DNA from: Colias croceus | Lineage: Eukaryota; Arthropoda; Insecta; Lepidoptera; Pieridae | DNA: 64,000 nt | Direction: 5' to 3' | Assembly: GCF_905220415.1 (NCBI RefSeq) | Contig: NC_059563.1 | Coordinates: 4,040,001-4,104,000, forward strand | Shown: piece after piece, positions 25,473-37,662 of the stretch | How the letters are laid out: every line of letters begins with the position of its first letter | Position numbering within the stretch: the stretch's first letter is position 1 | Program-made: the position numbers and the translations under genes | Notes under the pieces: generated by a model | The model's input: the letters and a program-made list of their open reading frames with translations, nothing else | Told to the model about the DNA's origin: nothing | Databases searched by the model: none

Positions 25473-25652
25473 GGGTGCGTTTACACTTTCGCCATTAGCC
25501 TCGAGTCGACGCGAACCACTATGTGAACAGTGGTTGAACATTTGTCTTCCTTTTGATAACGTCGGATACGCGAATCTCAAGGTAAATAGCGAATGTACTG
25601 TACAAATGTGTGTTCGTTCGCTTCGCTATTCGCGCGAGTGTAAATGCAGCTT
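25473..25652. mobile_element. MITE-like element with GCGTTTACACT ends
   Basis: The left end GGTGCGTTTACACTTTCGCC and the right end GCGCGAGTGTAAATGCAGC are an imperfect inverted repeat about 180 bases apart, enclosing GC-rich non-coding sequence. A target duplication is not clear. Confidence 0.45.
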
Positions 25653-27732
25653 AATAGTGCTGCCATGTGTGAAATGTTTATTAATGTTAAAAGGTCAATG
25701 AGTGGTGTTTTCGTGATTGTAATTGATCGATTAAAAACTAATTACAATATGAATGAGCGTTCCAATACTTTCATTTTGTACTTAACGGTTCATTATCAGT
25801 GACATTCACGAATTCAAATTGAAATGTAAATATTTGTGCTGATCGTGACAAATACATAATTTAACATTCAAATTAGGATTTGGGATTTAAAGAAGAAAAT
25901 GATTGCCTTTTGATCCTTCGTCAACGTGGGGCTGCAAAAAGAACTTACTTAACTTTTATAAATGATTAAATAGAATATAATAAAATGATATTTCTATAAT
26001 GTGCCCCTTGTCACATTGTGAAATATACATAGTTCGGATACAATACGATATGATTTAAATTATAATGGTCGATCTTCTATACGACCAAGATCCTTCTAAG
26101 CTGTTTATTTATTGTTAGTTAAAAAATGGACCTGGTGATACAATATCAATTACTTCAATATTTTGAAAAGAAAATGTCTACAGCACTGCACCAAAAACAT
26201 CTCGTATTGACTTTGCGCAGTGAGCATGAATCTCTCCCGCGAAGATAAATTCGCAATTTGAACCATTTGTCAAAGCCCGATGACTTTTTAATACTGGCCA
26301 CAGCCCACACCTATCGTTGTGCGATTAAAAAAAAAGTTTCGAATGCAAAAAGGTTTTATATGTGTGCAGTGCCGAGCATGTGTAAGCAACTTTTTAATCT
26401 GTGCACTTTTCAATACATCAACTTAAATCGTTATTCTCGATTCAATTGAATCGGTAATGACTATAATAAATATCGATGACCCAGTGACTAATACCACCCA
26501 CAAATAACAGTTATAATTGCTTATAAGATCGACTGATAAATCCGATTGGGCTATTAATGTGATTGTATTTTTATTATGATATAGATAGTAGTGATTATTT
26601 TTGTTGTTTAATTATGAATATAGTTTGATGGTATTTTAAAAGCGATCAAATTGCAATTACAGTTTTATGGGCTTATTACATGATTGTGCATAAAGAAATA
26701 CAATGTTTCAGAAGGTTTAAGTATTCCACCCAAAAGACTGCATGAGAATTGTCTAGTACCTAGGTTAAATGTTTCAGGCTGAACAATAAAATAAATAAGC
26801 TATCGGTTTTTTTTTTATTATTCGTTTTTAAATTAAGAGGAACCTATTAGCAAATTAATTATTTAGATTGAACCACTAATTACGCATTACGCACGCCGTT
26901 TACTAGTCGATATTCGAAGACTACTAAGAAAATTCGATTTACAATTCACTACAGAAATAAATAAATACTTAGATAATCTGTTTTCAGTCTACCCTAGGTC
27001 AAGACTTTTTAGGACCAGGCAACGGTGGCTTAGGGCAATGGCCGAGGTCGTAAAATATTTTATGTAAGTAACAAAACCTTAGTTTAGTACATTGTAAACG
27101 AACTGTATACCTAAGTTATTTTACGACGTGTGAAAATCGTAATCGATTTCGACTCGAATCGAATAATAAAAGTAACAGTTAGGTTAATTTATTAAATAAT
27201 TAATTCTAATTACATATTAATGCCAATCATTTATTGATCGGATTGCCATAATCATTTCGCTAATCGTATTTTAATAGAAACAATAGGGCTGACACTTTTA
27301 TTACACTTTTATTAAACCAATCTTATGAAGCATTTATTTTTGTATCACTCATCATTTAAAATTAAATAACTCTCTTCATTAATCTATTGTCCAAAATTAA
27401 ATACATAAAGACAAAATATTTCTTGCTCCTAGTATACATTAGAACATTCATTTTATAAACACAAGCATCATTTAACCGAAAACTCAAGTGACATAGAACA
27501 ACAGCATTGCCATATTCAAAAAACGCACGACAAAATGTCATATATGTTAATTTCTCACACGGCAACAAGACCTCTTGTATGCTCTTGACAAGCTTCTCGA
27601 CATTCCAGATTTACATTTAACATTTAAATTATGGTGTTACTTGAAATGTTTCCAATTGAGAGGGAATACTTTCTATAAACATTATTTAAAGTGTCACTTT
27701 TTGAGTGGCACTTTATAGACTTTTCTTTTAAA
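25653..27732. other. Non-coding stretch
   Basis: AT-rich. No exon, RNA gene or clear element recognised. Confidence 0.35.
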
Positions 27733-27937
27733 TAAATAAATAAATAAATAAATAACTTTATTGTCATAAAAAATAGGTACAGCTTATATATGAATCCATA
27801 GGCTCCTGAATTAGTTAAATACTGTGTCTCAGGAGCCAGTGGCTTCTCCCATTAATTTCGAAACAGTATAGATACCTACGTTATACAAAAGAAAATTTTA
27901 AAAATAACAAATAAAGGTAAGTGGAAAGCGCTTAAAT

Positions 27938-27940
27938 GCT

Positions 27941-27986
<46 letters not shown>

Positions 27987-28054
27987 CGTGTGTGTGTGTG
28001 TGTGTGTGAGCGAGTGTGTGTGCGTGTGTGTGTGTGTGTGTGAGTGTGTGTGTT
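27938..28054. repeat. TG microsatellite
   Basis: Long TG run with scattered AGCG and AGTG interruptions, within the likely LINE 3' region. The 85-codon Cys/Val frame over it is an artefact of the repeat. Confidence 0.9.
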
Positions 28055-28112
28055 TTCATGTAAGTTTTGCTTTTATGTGTGGATATGTGAAAAAGAAAAA
28101 AAAATGTGTAGT

Positions 28113-28130
28113 ATATCTATATATATATTA

Positions 28131-28164
<34 letters not shown>

Positions 28165-28167
28165 TTA
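28113..28167. repeat. AT microsatellite and poly-T run
   Basis: Alternating TA followed by about 22 T, which is a poly-A run on the LINE strand about 25 bases after its stop codon. Confidence 0.85.
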
Positions 28168-28191
28168 ACCTTTCTTATAGCACGCTTTAAA

Positions 28192-29545
28192 TTATAGATC
28201 CCTTAGCACGGTTTCAATTTCGTCGTAATCAAACTTCTCTAGCCACGTAAGTATACATCTTTTTATTTTATGATTATTCAATTGTTTAACTTTAATTTCC
28301 TTATTAACTTTATTGTACAGTAGAGGTGCAACTACTTTGTAGTGTTTCTGTGCGAATTTTGATTTTGTTATAGGAAACGGACACCGATCGACACGTTTGT
28401 TACTTTTGGGTAAGTATGGAACATCATTTTTATGGTAGCGACGTAAGATTTCAAAAATGAACAGTTTTCTTATACTAAGAACATTGGCTTTTTTATATAC
28501 ATCGGTTGTTGGGTGACTACATGGAAGTTTTAGACAAACTTTAAGTAATGCTCTCTGTGCACGCTCTGCTGCTATTAGGAGGGATTTGGATGCATTACCC
28601 CAAGCACAAATGCAATATCTTATAATACATTCGCACAAAGATTTATACGTAGATATCACCAATTTTTGTTCTGCCACAGATTGTAAATTATTAAAAATAT
28701 AAATTAGCTGACGTATTCTGGAAGTTAGTTTTGAAATATGCGAAGTCCAATTCAATTTATCATCTATCTCAACACCGAGGTATTTAATTGTATTAACCCG
28801 TGAGAGTGTAGAACAGTTGCAGGGGGCCACATAATTACTACGATTACATGGGAAGGTATGTATTTTAATAATCATGTCTTGACTTGGGGCACCTTTAGAT
28901 GTCATACTGTAGCACATGTATTTAGTTTTACTAGTATTTATTGACAGTAGACTATTTTCGAGCCAACAGGTCACAACAGAAAGACACTTTTCAGCAAGCT
29001 CTGCCACAGTTCTCCAAGACTTTTCATGAACTAGTAAAACAGTATCATCGGCAAACATAAGAAGATCTAATCCAGGTAAGGTGATATCACATAGTTCGTT
29101 GATATAAACAAGAAAAAGGATAGGTCCCAAAGTACTACCTTGCGGGACGCCATATGAGCAATCTAGATAGTCACTTTTATGGCCCTCTACTTTTACTGAC
29201 TGCCGTCTCCCCAATAAGTAGTCAGAAAACCAATCAAGCGTGATTCCCCTTATGCCTACATTCTCCAGCTTTTTCAGAAGGATGGGAATGGATACTGTGT
29301 GGAACGCCTTTTGCAGATCGAGAAATACACCCAAACACTTATACCCATTGTCTAGATATTGAACAATTTTTGAACTCAGCGACAAGACTGCATCTTCAGT
29401 TGAAGTTCTTTCTCTAAAGCCAAACTGGTTGACACTGAGAACATTGTTGCTCTCCAAAAACCTCATTAGTCTTTTTTTCACAAGTTTCTCTAGGATTTTA
29501 GATATCGTTGAAATTAAAGAAATGGGTCTATAATTTTTTTGAGAG
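28192..29545 (-). CDS. Reverse transcriptase of a non-LTR element, N-terminally truncated
   Basis: The reading frame is open from about 29545, where it reads SQKNYRPISLISTISKILEK (RT motif 1), through to the stop at 28192; an internal Met is at 29481. Motifs in order: NQFGFRERTSTEDAVL, the catalytic Asp in VFLDLQKAFHTV, GVPQGSTLGPILFLVYIN, and FADDTVLL with the catalytic Asp pair; a typical thumb and C-terminal tail follow. No stop or frameshift interrupts about 450 codons, so insertion is fairly recent. It lacks the upstream endonuclease and the 5' end, so it is not an autonomous element here. Confidence 0.85.
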
Positions 29546-31439
29546 AGAGATTTATTGTTTTCATGTACCTATTAGTTTATTATTATTATTATTTGTAATG
29601 TAATAAATTAAAGACGCAACACTTACGTTAATTATTATCATTTTCCTTTTTTGTTTGTTTTTATCAGCAAGCTAATTATCACATAAATAGGTGTCAGGTA
29701 GTCTATATTAGGTAGTCAATTCTTAATAATAATAATTAGCATATTATGTAGTAATATGGGTAATTAATACATAATTCATTCTTAGTAGAAGTAGTCTTAA
29801 AATTAGTGTTATTACAAAAGTATATTAGTTTTTTAATTACAATTTTGATATAGATAATTATGGGGAAGATTAAAACATGAGTGCTAGAAAGCAAACAGTC
29901 AAAGGCCAATATGTGTTTCCAAAGGAGAAATGTTTTATTTCGTAGATTTTAGCAATCATAATAAAAATATTTTCAACACTATGGAAATTATAACAGAATT
30001 TCCCAATAGTGCCAACCCTGTTAACAGTTAACATTATTTTATAATTTATGACCGCTATAACCAACAATATACCTGTAGTTTGTAAACAAACAGTGACGTC
30101 ATCATGACATCATTACTATACCATCTGATAGATGTGATCAAGGATGTGATTCATAGTTACAACCTGTTTGACATTTTTATTGAAATTTTATGTTAAATTA
30201 TTAAATACTAGAAGACGCGTCACCTGGGGGTTGCCATGTCAGCAGCAGTATTACTTCTAGTATGGGAAAGTGATGGCGCTAGCCGATTTTTTTGAAGTGA
30301 AACTTCTCTATCGGGGTTGAAAAAAAATTAAGTGTAACATTTTTTCGTTACGCGTGACATTTTTCCGTTACGCGCCATCTTTTTCTTATCCCTACCACGC
30401 GTGATTCGACGTATGTATTTCTGTTAAGTTAATATAGTAAATTATTTTTTGAAAAATAAGGTCATAAAGAAGTTTCACTTCTTACGTGTGTACACAAGTT
30501 TTTTTTATTGAGAATAGGGAAGCGCTTGACCACAATATCAATGTTAAGCTGTGATGAGATCTAAGATGGTACCTGCTTCCGTAGACGGAAATAATACTCC
30601 ACACTGGAAATAATACTGCTTTAGACATCTTGATAACATGGCATGGCTCTGTTATAGAAAGCATTAAGAAAGATGAAACATGACATTCTATTATAAACCA
30701 CAGATCACAGAAACTTTATAAACAGTTTGCTTTAAAATTAAAACTACGAATATTTAGCATAGGTACCTACTCAACATTCAATTTTCAAAAATTAGTAGAA
30801 CCCAACCCTATAGATATAAGTAACAATATTATGTACATTATACAGATTACATGCAGGTACATTCTACGAAAAGTACATTGTGAGAATACTTAGTTAATAT
30901 GGGATTCTCTTTTCTATTCAATTTTGTAAAACCCATACACACCTTATCCTGATTCGAAGAACTAATTACTTTTACGTAATTGCTATGATTCATTATTACT
31001 CGTATTTACTTAAATTTGATTCGTATTCTCAACAAGTTAAAATATAAATTCGCCTGTAAGTATTATGCGTAAGTGTCAATGAACGATAATAATGTGATTT
31101 TACGAGTGAATAATTGCATGTGCAAGCGTTGCTAGGCAACGCGTGTTGAGATAAACTACGACCTACCTATGTCATGTACCTAGAATTAAATAATAGTCCT
31201 TAACTATATACAGGCAGAACCTAATTTAACTAATTATTGCACCTATTTAGAACTAGGTATTATAGAAGATTATAAAGTAGGTTCTTGGCTTTTTTGTTAA
31301 TATTTAAAAACTATAATTTAAATAGGTAGGTATTTAATGTTGCTTGCCTAATAATTTCAAGTTAACACCATTAATTAATTGAAACTTTAAGGATGTTGTT
31401 CAGTAGGGAAATATAAGAATTAATTTAATTTATATTGAA
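29546..31439. other. Non-coding stretch with a possible short inverted-repeat element
   Basis: At about 30297-30500, TGAAGTGAAACTTCT and AGAAGTTTCACTTCT with TACGTGTGTACACAAG form a loose inverted repeat enclosing repeated TTTTTCGTTACGCG. It resembles the short element at 38700-38905. No gene is seen. Confidence 0.4.
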
Positions 31440-31631
31440 CTAGCTGCTCCGCGCGGTTTCACCCCCGTAGCTCCACTCCTATTGGTCTTAGCGTGATGAT
31501 ATATTATATAGCCTTATAGCCTTCCTCGATAAATGAGCTATCTAACACCGAAATAATTTTTCAAATCGGACCAGTAGTTCCCAAGATTAGCGCATCAAAC
31601 AAACTCTTCAGCTTTATAATATTAGTATAGA
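31440..31631 (-). mobile_element. Helitron-like non-autonomous element
   Basis: On plus it runs CTAGCTGCTCCGCGCGGTTT to TAATATTAGTATAGA between A and T, so TC...CTAG on minus. It is close in sequence to 34453-34651. Confidence 0.8.
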
Positions 31632-31918
31632 TTACCATTTAAATTTAAAAAATTCGCATTGCAATTCAAATACTATGAAAACCAAGTTCCAAGGATTTAC
31701 TTTTTCAGTTATTACTTCACAATATGTAGAACTTATTATTAAGACCAGAATAATGAGTAAATGAGACAGCGTGGGAACAGCGATAACAAAACAATAACAC
31801 AATAATTTGTACATAGATACTTTAACACAATCACACACAGAAGGAAAATTTTAGTACATTTATTTCTAACTTAGTTATATTTGTTTCTAACTATATAATT
31901 TACAATTTTCCAAACTTA

Positions 31919-32150
31919 CCGTTAGCACAAAATCCAATGTTAAAAAAATTTAAATCTATATTTTATTTTCTACTACAGCAACACTTTCACTTTAAAATCA
32001 CAAACGAACATAACAAGCAACCATTCACACCGATATCAAAAACAACACTAATTGAATTTTATTTTTTAAATTTTTAGAACACATGGCGCGAAACGAAATT
32101 AAAAACAAAACAAACGAGCGTCTTACGTCCTTTAACGATCGTCACTGGCT
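31919..32150 (-). other. Possible 5' untranslated first exon (candidate only)
   Basis: Minus-strand sequence of mixed composition ends at a good donor, GCTAACG|GTAAGTTTGG (GT at 31918-31917). If joined to RhoGEF exon a it would put an in-frame stop upstream and leave MTEDKD as the first Met. No promoter element is certain, and the link is based only on the donor and composition. Confidence 0.2.
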
Positions 32151-32339
32151 ATGATTCACTCACAAGGCAAATAATAGTAATTAATCGTATTTTAAGATGG
32201 CTATTCGCAAGCGATTATGATCTTTATTGCCATATACTTGTGAAGTTAATTGGTGAATCAATTTTCTCGTTCTATGACTCAATGGGAGGAAATACAACGT
32301 CCTTATAATTTACGTGCTAAGTCTTTTGGGTTGTTTGAA

Positions 32340-32551
32340 TCCTACTAATATTATAAATGCGAAAGTTTGTATGTTTGTTACTCCTTCACGCAAAAACTGA
32401 ACCGATTTTTATGAAATTTGGCACGCTTAGAGGGTTAGAGGGTAACTTGGATTAATACATAAGATAGTTTTTATCAAGAAAATCCCACGGGAACGAGAAC
32501 TATGCGGGTTTTCCTTTGACTACGCAGGCGAAGCTGCGAGCGAAAAGCTAG
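32340..32551 (+). mobile_element. Lep1-type non-autonomous Helitron
   Basis: Starts TCCTACTAATATTATAAATG after A, ends GCGAGCGAAAAGCTAG before T. Internal CTATGCGGGTTTTCCTTTGA matches 7179-7412. Confidence 0.85.
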
Positions 32552-32822
32552 TTTATAATAAATAATAATAATATGTTTGCCAGTGAAAGTACAATATTTT
32601 CAAGTATTAGTATGTCAAACCGATGTGGACCGTGCAAAATTGGACAATTAGTTTTTTTTTTTTTGCAATTTATCATGACGTTGAGAAATGATCGCTGCTT
32701 GGCTGTGAACTCAATATAAGATCGATCTTTCTTGTGTGCGTTTGGTGTACTAAGCCATTACATTGACATTGAATAAAAAGCTGAAAGTAATACTAAGAGG
32801 ACTATTATCTTAAACCTCCAAA

Positions 32823-32971
32823 TCTATAGGTACTAAAATTATAAAGCTGAAGAATTTATTTGTTTGTTTGAACGCGCTAATCTCAGGAACTACCGATCCG
32901 ATTTAAAAAAATCTTTCGGTGTTCGATAGCCCATTTATCGAGGAAGGCTATAGGCTATATATAACAGCTAG
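32823..32971 (+). mobile_element. Helitron-like element, short form
   Basis: Starts TCTATAGGTACTAAAATTAT after A and ends ATAACAGCTAG before T; internal CCCATTTATCGAGGAAGGCT is the reverse of the 31440 family. Confidence 0.65.
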
Positions 32972-33607
32972 TTACTTATATTATTGTGTTATATGAAAAA
33001 AAGTTGAATAACCTAAAGTATAAGATTGGTTTAAATATGTGTAAGTCTTATCGCAAGTATGCGATCTCTAACAGACAAGCCATGTGAATTATTATTTATG
33101 GAAACAAATCTCTGTTCTACTGTATCCCATAGAGTAAAAATGTAGTAATGAAAAATATTTCGCAGTGAAAACAACATACAAACATCCAAGTTTTAAAGTA
33201 GTATGCTATAATTATAACACCAATACCCACAGGGACCATAATTGCGTGCCGCATCTCACTTAGGTCGTCTTGAAGGCCGCTCCAATGAATGGGAGGCCTC
33301 CTACCAGCGACCTCAAAGCAATTTGACCTTTATCAACGCTTTAAAAATAGATTTGGAATAAAAGATTATTGTTTCGCTTATTTTATGGGTTTCTTGGTTT
33401 ACTGTAAACGAAAAATGTTGAAGGTTAAGTTAAATATGTTTAAACTTGTGAGAAATCTATTTGAATAAGTAAATACTCAGTTGAGTTGGAAAATGATGGT
33501 AATCTATTAAATAACTTGTGTATTGGAAAACCTCGGTAACTTTTGGGAACGTAAAAAACAGCATGCATTCGTTTTATTATTGTGTATATCCCTACTATCC
33601 CTACTAA

Positions 33608-33792
33608 TCCCTACTATAATATTATAAATGCGAAAGTAACTCTGTCTGTCTGTCTGTTACGCTTTCCCGCTTAAACCTCTCAACCGATTTTGATGAAATT
33701 TGGCACACATAATCTTTAGACCCTGAAAAAGAACATAGGCTACCTTTTATTGCGAAATATGTACGACGGGCGAAGCCGGGGCGGACCGCTAG
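33608..33792 (+). mobile_element. Lep1-type non-autonomous Helitron
   Basis: Starts TCCCTACTATAATATTATAA after A, contains GTCTGTCTGTCTGTTACGC and ends CGAAGCCGGGGCGGACCGCT then AG before T. Confidence 0.85.
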
Positions 33793-33965
33793 TTTTACAT
33801 AATTATCGATGCAAATAACGATGTGGAACTAGGTTCAATCAGATCAAGGATAAAGGTGCTATTTTTAAGAGCATTATCTTATAAATCAATACTTTTCGCA
33901 GATCAAAATATTGTTATTTTTAATCTCTTAAACATTAGCAAGCATTTTTTGTTTTTATAAGATAA

Positions 33966-34151
33966 CTAGCGTTCCGTCCGCGGCTTCGCCCGCTTTGTCT
34001 AAAACCTAATAAATTATATACTAAAACCTTCCTCTTGAATCACTCTATCTATTAAAAAAACCGCATCAAAATCCGTTGCGTAGTTTTAAAGATTTAAGCA
34101 TACAAAGGGACATAGAAAAAGCGACTTTGTTTTATACATACTATGTAGTGA
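33966..34151 (-). mobile_element. Helitron-like element of the GTCGCTTTCTC family
   Basis: Plus strand CTAGCGTTCCGTCCGCGGCT to ACATACTATGTAGTGA, between A and T. Internal CGCATCAAAATCCGTTGCGT matches 25072-25240 inverted. Confidence 0.7.
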
Positions 34152-34452
34152 TGATGATTGGTAGTGATAGTGCTCATACAGCATACTACATTTACAGCTG
34201 CATAAAGTAGTTAGTAGAGCGCATACAAAACCGCGTTGAAAATACTAGTTAAATTAAATACGACCCAAAAATATTTATAAGCTTTGTACATAATAATGAT
34301 GATTTAAAGTAAACAGAGACACATTTTTTAAATTGACAGAATATGCAATATATCACACAAAACTGTTTTAATTTCCATTTATTATCCGTACAAGCTAAAA
34401 CCGCTGTTTCTCTCGCATATTACCTACTGAACAATATCATATTATGTAGTTA

Positions 34453-34651
34453 CTAGCTGCTCCGCGCGGTTTCACCCCCGTGGCTCCCGTCCCGTTGGTC
34501 GTAGCGTGATGATATATAGCCTATAGCCTTCCTCGATAAATGAGCTATCTAACACCGAAAGAATTTTTCAAATCGGACCAGTAGTTCTCGAGATTAGCGC
34601 GTTCAAACAAACAAACAAACAAACTCTTCAGCTTTATAATATTAGTATAGA
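34453..34651 (-). mobile_element. Helitron-like non-autonomous element
   Basis: Same family as 31440-31631, with a CAAA tetranucleotide repeat near its end and A/T flanks. Confidence 0.8.
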
Positions 34652-34654
34652 TTA

Positions 34655-34868
34655 GTTATCCACGCGCGACTTCGCCCGCTTTGTAAACAACAACAAAATA
34701 TAATATGTATACAGAAACCTTCATATTGAATTACTCTATCTATTAAAAAAAAAATGCTTCAAAATCGATTGCGTAGTTTATAAAATATAGAGACGGATAG
34801 ACAGCGACTTTGTTTTAGGAAATAATATTGTAATACTGTAGTTTTATACTATGTAGGTAACTAGTGAT
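34655..34868 (-). mobile_element. Decayed Helitron-like element adjoining the previous copy
   Basis: Contains CGCGCGACTTCGCCCGCTTT and GACAGCGACTTTGTTTTA, as in 33966-34151, and ends near ACTATGTAGGTAAC. It starts directly beside the preceding element; boundaries are approximate. Confidence 0.5.
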
Positions 34869-34880
34869 AATTAAAAGTTA

Positions 34881-35075
34881 GTGCTGATTTACACAGGGTC
34901 AGTAGACAAGTCAGTCGCGGCGCCGAATTTCGGCGCCGCGACTGACTTTAAACTGTTTACATAGACTTCAAGCCTCTGTACTGACTTCAAATCTGTTTAC
35001 ACAGGGTTTTTTTTCGGGTTACCACTGATTTGCCTCGAATTTGTAGTCAGTTACTGACCCTGTGTAAATCAGCAC
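34881..35075. mobile_element. Tourist/Harbinger-type MITE with internal perfect hairpin
   Basis: Perfect 24-bp terminal inverted repeats GTGCTGATTTACACAGGGTC + AGTA enclose 195 bases. TTA flanks it on both sides (34878-34880 and 35076-35078), the PIF/Harbinger target duplication. Inside, 34909-34947 is a 19-bp perfect palindrome around one T. No coding capacity. Confidence 0.85.
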
Positions 35076-35078
35076 TTA

Positions 35079-37381
35079 CGTTATATAACTATGTACCTAT
35101 ACTAAAAGTTCAATCAATTCGGTTCCTTGCAGTTTTATCAATACCTATTAAATATTTATCGATTTGATTTTGATAATGTTGGTACTTTTTAAGATCTTAG
35201 TATAACCAATGAAGTTTATTACAAATAAGTACTCATATAAAAAAATGTTTAAAATTGAAATACATATAGGTATGCAGTTATGAAGCTGCTGATAGCATAC
35301 ATATAAATCTCGCTGACGATTTTTAAGTAAAAATATACAAAAAAACTTAAACTTAATGAAAGAATGCGTCAGTATCATAAATTTCTCACAAAATTGACTA
35401 ATGACTACCGAACTAAAACTTTCCTAGACATTAGAAAAAATCTCATAATTTTTATCACTCGCTTGCGTTCATTAAGAACGCATAGAGTGCATTGACCCGA
35501 AGCATATCGCACGTAGTGATGTGCCGCTGGCGATAATCATCGATATCGATTTTCACTATTTTCTTATTTATTATCAAATCAATAATCAAATAAAATTTGG
35601 TCACTTTGAAATACTTATAATGCACTACATCGTTTTCATATAGTTATAAGTTGTTCTACACATCCATAAATAATTTGGCTTCTACAAGCATTTTAATTTT
35701 TCAGGAATATGTCAGCAATTTAATAATGTAATAGGCATTTTTAATTATTGTTTGAGCTGTTGTTTTGCTCAAGAGCGCAAATAAAATTAAAAAACTCACA
35801 TCTTATAATTTATTCGCCACATCCACATCCATTCTAATCATACACAGAACGAACGGCCTTAACTAAATTGATTAAATTATGTACTATTTCGCAGCTGACT
35901 GTAATAATAGGTTGTTTTAAAAGGATGGAAAAATAATTCAACAGATTCTAACAAAGCTATAATTTACAACTGGGCGGGAACCGGCGAGTCGTATTTTAAT
36001 CTATAACATTGAAAGCTCCTACCGGTTTGAAACATTTAAAAATACGCTATAGTTAAATTATGCATTATTTAGAAGTATGTGATAGAAGACCTTGGTAAGT
36101 TAAGATAGTTTCAAAATATGTATGACTGTAAAAGTATAGTTAGTACCTAGTAGATATGTTAACACAATTTGAAAAAAGCTGCAATCTAAATTATTGACGT
36201 TACCTATTCGCACGTAAATTGTAATTATAACGCTATCTCTAATTAACAATCAGTAAATACTAGCTTTTTTTTTCTTTTAAGTACGATTTATTATTCCTTT
36301 CGTCATATTTCTTTATATGAAACATGACGTGCTTATTAAGATCGAATTATAGACTAACATGGTCACAAAAAAGGTACTAATACATACACACAGGTTTCTT
36401 GTCAAAGCAACGGCCAAATTATACTAACCGCCAACTTGATGCGAAAAAACACGCCAATTACTATGTTTATACTTAGCGTAAACGTTTGTAGTATTGTTTT
36501 TTACGCATTAAGATACAATATACATAGTGTATATATAGATTCAAATTGCAATGGTATAGCTATTTCTTTAATCTTTAACAGGTATGAATAATCAAGCCAA
36601 CATTTATATTTGTTGTTCACGGTACAAGCCAATAGTTTTTAATTCAACCTGATATTACAAAAAGATGTTAAGAAAACATTATATTAAGGTAGCAATTAGC
36701 ATAATATAATTCCCCAGTGTCACTTTTGTATCCTATTTAAAAAGTTTTTTTTTCTTTTAACATAATATTTATTATTGAGCTCAACATTACAACGCCTCCA
36801 CCTACGATTATATCAATACAAACACTTTCACAGTCAAAATCATGTGATTAAAAACCGATATCACCACATCACTAGTTTTAAGTACATAAAATAAAAGCGC
36901 AGTCATAATATCCTGTTAGCCAACGCACGTGTTACGATAACCGTCTCAAAGCATACATTTAACTCAAGTGGCTCCATTGAGACTTCAAACAGTAGTAATG
37001 CAGGAATTGTATATTGTATAAATTATATCGATATCATTTATCGATACATTATTGTAGCGTTGTGACAACCCTACATATCTATTACCGATTCGATTTCAGT
37101 TATTTCAACTAAGTTTTAACACAATTAGTAACGTATCTGTTTACGGGGTTCTATTTTGGGGTAAACGAACGAAAAAATACCTAACACTCGCTGACTAGTA
37201 GTTTGAGCGCATCTATGCTGTTGTAAAATACATAGGTACAAAAATACTGTTGAATTGAGGACTTTTTGAACTTGTTTAGAAAAACTAAATAGGTTAGTTT
37301 TTTTGCCCGTGTAAAAAATCAAGAGGAACTATTATGTAAATAGATTTATATTTACCGGAGCACTCAGAACGGCACTCTTTA
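35079..37381. other. Non-coding stretch
   Basis: AT-rich; no gene, RNA or clear element recognised. Confidence 0.35.
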
Positions 37382-37662
37382 TCTTTACTAATATAATAAA
37401 GCTGAACAGTTCGTTTGTGTAGTTGAACCGTTGAACGTTCTAATCTCGGTCTACTAGATGGACATGAAAAATTATTTATGTATCGCGTAGTTCAATTATC
37501 AAGGAAAGTATTACATATAAATCGCTTAATTATCATCACCCCTAGGACCAATAATTATAAAGATGCTCCAGTCTTTATTATTTGCACGGATAAGTGCGAT
37601 CAGTGAAAAATGTTGCAAAATAATAAAAAAACATTTTAGATTAAATTTCCAGGCACAGCTAG
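37382..37662 (+). mobile_element. Helitron-like non-autonomous element
   Basis: Starts TCTTTACTAATATAATAAAG after A and ends CCAGGCACAGCTAG before T. The middle has drifted. Confidence 0.6.

Larger units (their letters stand above)
27733..29545 (-). mobile_element. 5'-truncated CR1/Jockey-like non-LTR retrotransposon
   Basis: The minus strand carries a reverse transcriptase frame that opens within the fingers region and runs to a stop near 28192. A microsatellite-rich 3' region follows and ends GACAATAAAGTTATTTATTT with an ATTT-repeat tail near 27733. The endonuclease and ORF1 are absent, typical of truncation during target-primed reverse transcription. The link between the RT frame and the ATTT tail across the TG run is my inference. 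Confidence 0.7.

Noticed and set aside
27940..28197. 85-codon plus frame rich in Cys and Val
   Set aside because: It is a translation of a TG microsatellite, an AT run and a poly-T run.
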